Below, piece by piece: positions 7,320 through 9,023 of a stretch of 9,023 nt of DNA (the first letter of the stretch is position 1; every line of letters starts with the position of its first letter). The notes beneath the pieces are model-generated. The model saw only the letters and a program-made list of their open reading frames with translations, made no database searches and was not told the origin of the DNA. Position numbers and translations under genes: made by a program. Source of the stretch: an uncultured Geobacteraceae bacterium (GTDB lineage Bacteria > Desulfobacterota > Desulfuromonadia > Geobacterales > Pseudopelobacteraceae); NCBI GenBank assembly GCA_903879825.1, contig CAIRND010000192.1, positions 1 through 9,023 on the forward strand, read 5' to 3'.

Positions 7320-7346
7320 GTAACACAATCTAAAAAATAATTACAC
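7320..7346 (-). promoter_or_regulatory. Candidate NikR operator
   Basis: On the minus strand GTGTAAT, 13 bases, GTGTTAC (7346 to 7320). As I recall, the NikR site proposed for delta-proteobacteria is GTGTTAC, 13-14 bases, GTAACAC; here the first half matches five of seven and the second four of seven, and the two halves are closer to direct than inverted repeats. The position, upstream of cbiQ and beside nikR, suits metal-dependent repression of the transporter. The match is imperfect, so this is a suggestion. Confidence 0.3.
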
Positions 7347-7370
7347 GAAAAAACTGACCTACTCCGGATA

Positions 7371-7399
7371 GTGACATTTAGGATGAAATCGACTAGAAT
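7371..7399 (+). promoter_or_regulatory. Sigma70-type promoter of nikR
   Basis: GTGACA (7371-7376), 17 bases, TAGAAT (7394-7399), with five of six consensus matches in each box and ideal spacing. Transcription would begin near 7406, giving a leader of about 27 bases before the GTG start of nikR. It probably serves nikR, crcB and the DUF190 gene together. Confidence 0.65.
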
Positions 7400-7432
7400 G
7401 CAAAATTCAGATCTGGATTGAGGGGGTGGGGC

Positions 7433-7849
7433 GTGGGGCAGACGGTCAGATTCGGTATTTCGCTGGATGAAAAGTTGCTGCAGAACTTTGATCAGCTTAT
7501 TGAACAAAAGAGCTATATGAACCGTTCCGAAGCGATTCGCGATCTGATCCGGGCGTCGCTGGTCGAGGAACGCTGTGGAGCGGAGGATCAGGAGGCTGTT
7601 GGAACGGTGACGCTGGTCTATAACCATCATGTCCGCGATCTGGCAGATAAGCTGACGGATCACCAGCATGTCCACCATGATCAGATTATTTCTGCCCTGC
7701 ATGTGCACCTTGATGCCCATAATTGTCTTGAAGTGCTGGTAATTCGTGGAACGGTTCTACTGGTAAAGCAAATCGCGAATGAACTGATCAGCGTTAAAGG
7801 TGTTAAGCACGGCAAGCTTGTTCTTACTACCACTGGTGAGGACCTTTAA
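7433..7849 (+). CDS. nikR: Nickel-responsive transcriptional regulator NikR
   Basis: A 138-residue regulator. Residues 1-45 form a ribbon-helix-helix DNA-binding domain (GQTVRFGISLDEKLL, then MNRSEAIRDLIR); the rest is the ACT-like metal-binding domain. The four nickel ligands of E. coli NikR (H76, H87, H89, C95) correspond to H79, H90, H92 and C98, in QHVHHD, LHVHL and NCLE. All are present, so it should bind nickel and repress uptake genes when nickel is plentiful. The start is taken as GTG 7433 because family members begin M-G-x-T-V-R-F, with the purine-rich AGGGGGTGGG (7421-7430) as ribosome binding site; a TTG at 7418 would add five residues and lie before that site. It is divergent from cbiQO, its likely target, and 27 bases upstream of crcB. 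Confidence 0.95.
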   Translation: MGQTVRFGISLDEKLLQNFDQLIEQKSYMNRSEAIRDLIRASLVEERCGAEDQEAVGTVTLVYNHHVRDLADKLTDHQHVHHDQIISALHVHLDAHNCLEVLVIRGTVLLVKQIANELISVKGVKHGKLVLTTTGEDL

Positions 7850-7862
7850 TTCAATGGTACGT

Positions 7863-7866
7863 GGAG
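7863..7866 (+). promoter_or_regulatory. Ribosome binding site deciding the crcB start
   Basis: GGAG stands ten bases before the ATG at 7877 but only one base before the ATG at 7868, so 7877 is the more plausible start. This removes the residues MLR from the longest reading and leaves MKTAVAIALF, a good first membrane helix. Confidence 0.6.
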
Positions 7867-7876
7867 AATGTTACGC

Positions 7877-8254
7877 ATGAAGACCGCTGTTGCGATAGCT
7901 CTGTTCTGTGCCGGTGGCGGTCTTACCCGCTATTATCTGTCGGGGTGGATCTACTCGCTGCTGGGGAGGGCTTTTCCCTATGGCACCTTTGCGGTAAACA
8001 TTATTGGCGCATATATGATTGGCGTAGTAATGGAGTTTAGCCTGCGAAGTACGCTGATTCCCGACACACTACGCCTGGGGTTGACTGTTGGGTTTCTTGG
8101 CGGCCTGACAACTTTTTCTACTTTTAGCTACGAAACTTTTACTTTGCTGGAAGATGGTCAGTTTGTGGTGGCTTTTGTAAATGTGCTGGCAAGCGTTGCG
8201 GTCTGTTTGTTGTTTACATGGTTCGGAATTATTACGGTTCGTTCACTGGCGTAA
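7877..8254 (+). CDS. crcB: Fluoride channel Fluc/CrcB
   Basis: A 125-residue membrane protein of the usual single-domain Fluc length with four hydrophobic helices (about 3-20, 34-54, 66-88, 95-118). Family marks are GGGLTRYY (13-20, with the conserved Arg18), TFAVNIIGAYMIG (37-49, pore Asn41) and GFLGGLTTFSTFSYE (72-86), which holds the helix break with the bound Na+ site and the two pore phenylalanines F80 and F83. Fluc proteins form dual-topology dimers that let fluoride leave the cell. The gene lies between nikR and a DUF190 gene, nine bases before the latter. No fluoride riboswitch fits in the 27-base gap upstream, so control, if any, comes from the nikR promoter. Confidence 0.94.
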   Translation: MKTAVAIALFCAGGGLTRYYLSGWIYSLLGRAFPYGTFAVNIIGAYMIGVVMEFSLRSTLIPDTLRLGLTVGFLGGLTTFSTFSYETFTLLEDGQFVVAFVNVLASVAVCLLFTWFGIITVRSLA

Positions 8255-8263
8255 GGATATTTT

Positions 8264-8599
8264 ATGACAAAACTAATTGGCGAACAGGTATTGATGCGCA
8301 TATTCATTGGCGAGGGTGATCGCTTTGAGCATAAGCCGCTTTATGAAGCTCTGGTGGAACTGTTGCGGACTGAGGGTTTTGCCGGGGCGACAGTGTTGCG
8401 TGGTGTCTGTGGCTTCGGTGCCAACCGGGTCTGTCACACACAAAAACTGCTGGATATCTCTGCCGATCTGCCACTTGTGGTTGAAGTCGTTGATACGCAG
8501 GAAAAGATCAATACAATCATGCCGCGAATTGACAGCATGATGGGTGGCGGCATGATTACGCTGGAAAAAGTGACGGTTATGCGTTATCGCACCGCATAA
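8264..8599 (+). CDS. DUF190 family protein, PII-like, companion of crcB
   Basis: A 111-residue soluble protein matching the DUF190 family: N-terminal GEQVLMRIFIGEGDRF, KPLYEALVELLRTEGFAGATVLRGVCGFG (residues 24-52), then LPLVVEVVDTQEKIN and MMGGGMITLEKVTV. The family has a ferredoxin-like, PII-related fold and is often encoded beside crcB, but its biochemical role is not settled; a regulatory or sensing part in fluoride handling is inference. Cysteines 49 and 57 are present but do not form a known motif. AGGA (8255-8258) lies five bases before the ATG. No clear terminator follows in 8600-8676. Confidence 0.9.
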   Translation: MTKLIGEQVLMRIFIGEGDRFEHKPLYEALVELLRTEGFAGATVLRGVCGFGANRVCHTQKLLDISADLPLVVEVVDTQEKINTIMPRIDSMMGGGMITLEKVTVMRYRTA

Positions 8600-8650
8600 A
8601 ATTTTTCCCCAATGAGTTCAAACCTCTTTATTATAGGCTGTTACGTTATT

Positions 8651-8667
8651 TAACCAGAATCAGGTTA
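8651..8667 (+). repeat. Small inverted repeat before the fucose synthase start
   Basis: TAACC (8651-8655) and GGTTA (8663-8667) form a five-base-pair stem with a seven-base loop. The right arm overlaps the Shine-Dalgarno region GGTTAGGA (8663-8670) of the next gene, so a hairpin could partly hide it. The stem is short and could be chance. The rest of the 77-base gap 8600-8676 shows only a TATTAT (8629-8634) without a matching -35. Confidence 0.3.
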
Positions 8668-8676
8668 GGATTAAAT

Positions 8677-9023
8677 ATGCATAGTGATGCGAAGATTTTT
8701 GTAGCCGGCCATCGTGGTATGGTTGGTTCTGCCATAGTCAAAGTCCTTCAAGCCCAAGGATACACCAACCTGTTACTCCGATCGAGAACTGAACTGGATC
8801 TTTGTAACCAGCAGGCGGTAGAAACTTTTTTTCGTGAAGAGTGTCCTGAATACGTCTTTCTGGCCGCAGCCCGTGTCGGCGGAATTATTGCCAACAGCAG
8901 CTACAAGGGCGAGTTTATCCATGACAATCTGATGATTCAGAACAATATTATTCACAGCTCATGGCAGAGCGGTGTCACACGATTACTGTTTCTCGGCAGC
9001 ACCTGCATATATCCCAAATTTGC
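8677..9023 (+). CDS. fcl: GDP-L-fucose synthase, N-terminal part, cut by the right edge
   Basis: The first 115 codons of a short-chain dehydrogenase/reductase that converts GDP-4-keto-6-deoxymannose to GDP-L-fucose with NADPH. FVAGHRGMVGSAI (8-20) is the dinucleotide-binding glycine loop; LRSRTELDL (34-42), LAAARVGGIIANS (62-74), HDNLMIQNNIIHSS (82-95) and LFLGSTCIYPK (104-114) match E. coli Fcl/WcaG closely. S108 and C110 correspond to catalytic-site S107 and C109 of E. coli; the Tyr-Lys pair lies beyond the edge. GGTTAGGA six bases before ATG supports the start. It is probably the first visible gene of a lipopolysaccharide or capsule sugar cluster, unrelated to the metal genes on its left. 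Confidence 0.95.
   Translation, partial: MHSDAKIFVAGHRGMVGSAIVKVLQAQGYTNLLLRSRTELDLCNQQAVETFFREECPEYVFLAAARVGGIIANSSYKGEFIHDNLMIQNNIIHSSWQSGVTRLLFLGSTCIYPKF

Larger units (their letters stand above)
7196..7432. promoter_or_regulatory. Divergent control region between cbiQ and nikR
   Basis: This 237-base gap is the longest non-coding stretch in the window and should hold the promoters of both divergent units. It contains the nikR promoter (7371-7399), a possible NikR operator (7320-7346), an inverted repeat TGTAATT (7311-7317) / AATTACA (7339-7345), and a near-palindrome with AAACGTTT at its core (7233-7247) about 40 bases before cbiQ. For the minus strand the best -35 is TTGACG (7271-7266), but the hexamer 17 bases on, ATGACA, is a poor -10. 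I see no riboswitch-like fold. Confidence 0.6.

Noticed and set aside
7283..7720. Minus-strand open frame of 145 codons across nikR
   Set aside because: It is antisense to nikR, whose product is clearly recognised with all ligands, and it covers the promoter region; no family features.
7850..7876. Fluoride riboswitch upstream of crcB
   Set aside because: The gap is only 27 bases, too short for the motif, and no matching sequence is present.

Overview
The window is a densely coded bacterial chromosome segment of moderate GC with no mobile element, CRISPR array or RNA gene that I can recognise. A heme-c-type sensor kinase, an NtrC-family response regulator, a MetH that ends at its cobalamin domain, a BchE-like radical SAM protein and NikR beside a CbiQO transporter suggest an anaerobic or facultative delta-lineage bacterium of the Desulfuromonas/Geobacter/Pelobacter kind. 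That placement is inference from gene content and the look of the proteins, not from a search.

Layout: (a) 1-562, the 3' end of metH (+). (b) 708-3975, a likely operon (+) of a small conserved protein of unknown function, a membrane histidine kinase with a periplasmic CxxCH heme-binding motif, and a sigma54-dependent response regulator; the last two overlap by ATGA. (c) 4030-5547, a cobalamin-dependent radical SAM protein of the BchE type (+), followed by a strong Rho-independent terminator at 5597-5629. (d) 7195-5634 on the minus strand, cbiQ and cbiO, the membrane and ATPase parts of an ECF-type Ni/Co transporter, overlapping by ATGA. (e) 7433-8599 (+), divergent from cbiQ: nikR, a Fluc/CrcB fluoride channel gene and a DUF190 gene, closely spaced and probably one transcript. 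(f) 8677 to the right edge, the 5' part of a GDP-L-fucose synthase gene (+), probably the start of a surface-polysaccharide region.

How they fit: MetH and the BchE-like enzyme both use cobalamin, and CbiQO carries cobalt or nickel into the cell. NikR, with all four nickel ligands intact, lies divergently beside cbiQO and is the likely metal-responsive regulator of that transporter, which favours nickel as the substrate. No substrate-binding S component (CbiM/NikM) is present beside cbiQO, so it must be supplied from elsewhere. The two-component system may sense redox state or a small ligand through a covalently bound heme; its targets cannot be read from this window, since I found no convincing -24/-12 promoter.

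The most notable points are the heme-c sensor kinase, the GAFTDA variant of the sigma54-contact loop, the BchE homologue without any pigment genes nearby, the CbiQO pair without an S component, and the grouping of NikR with a fluoride channel. No wholly new system is evident. The longest gene-free stretch is the 237-base divergent region 7196-7432.
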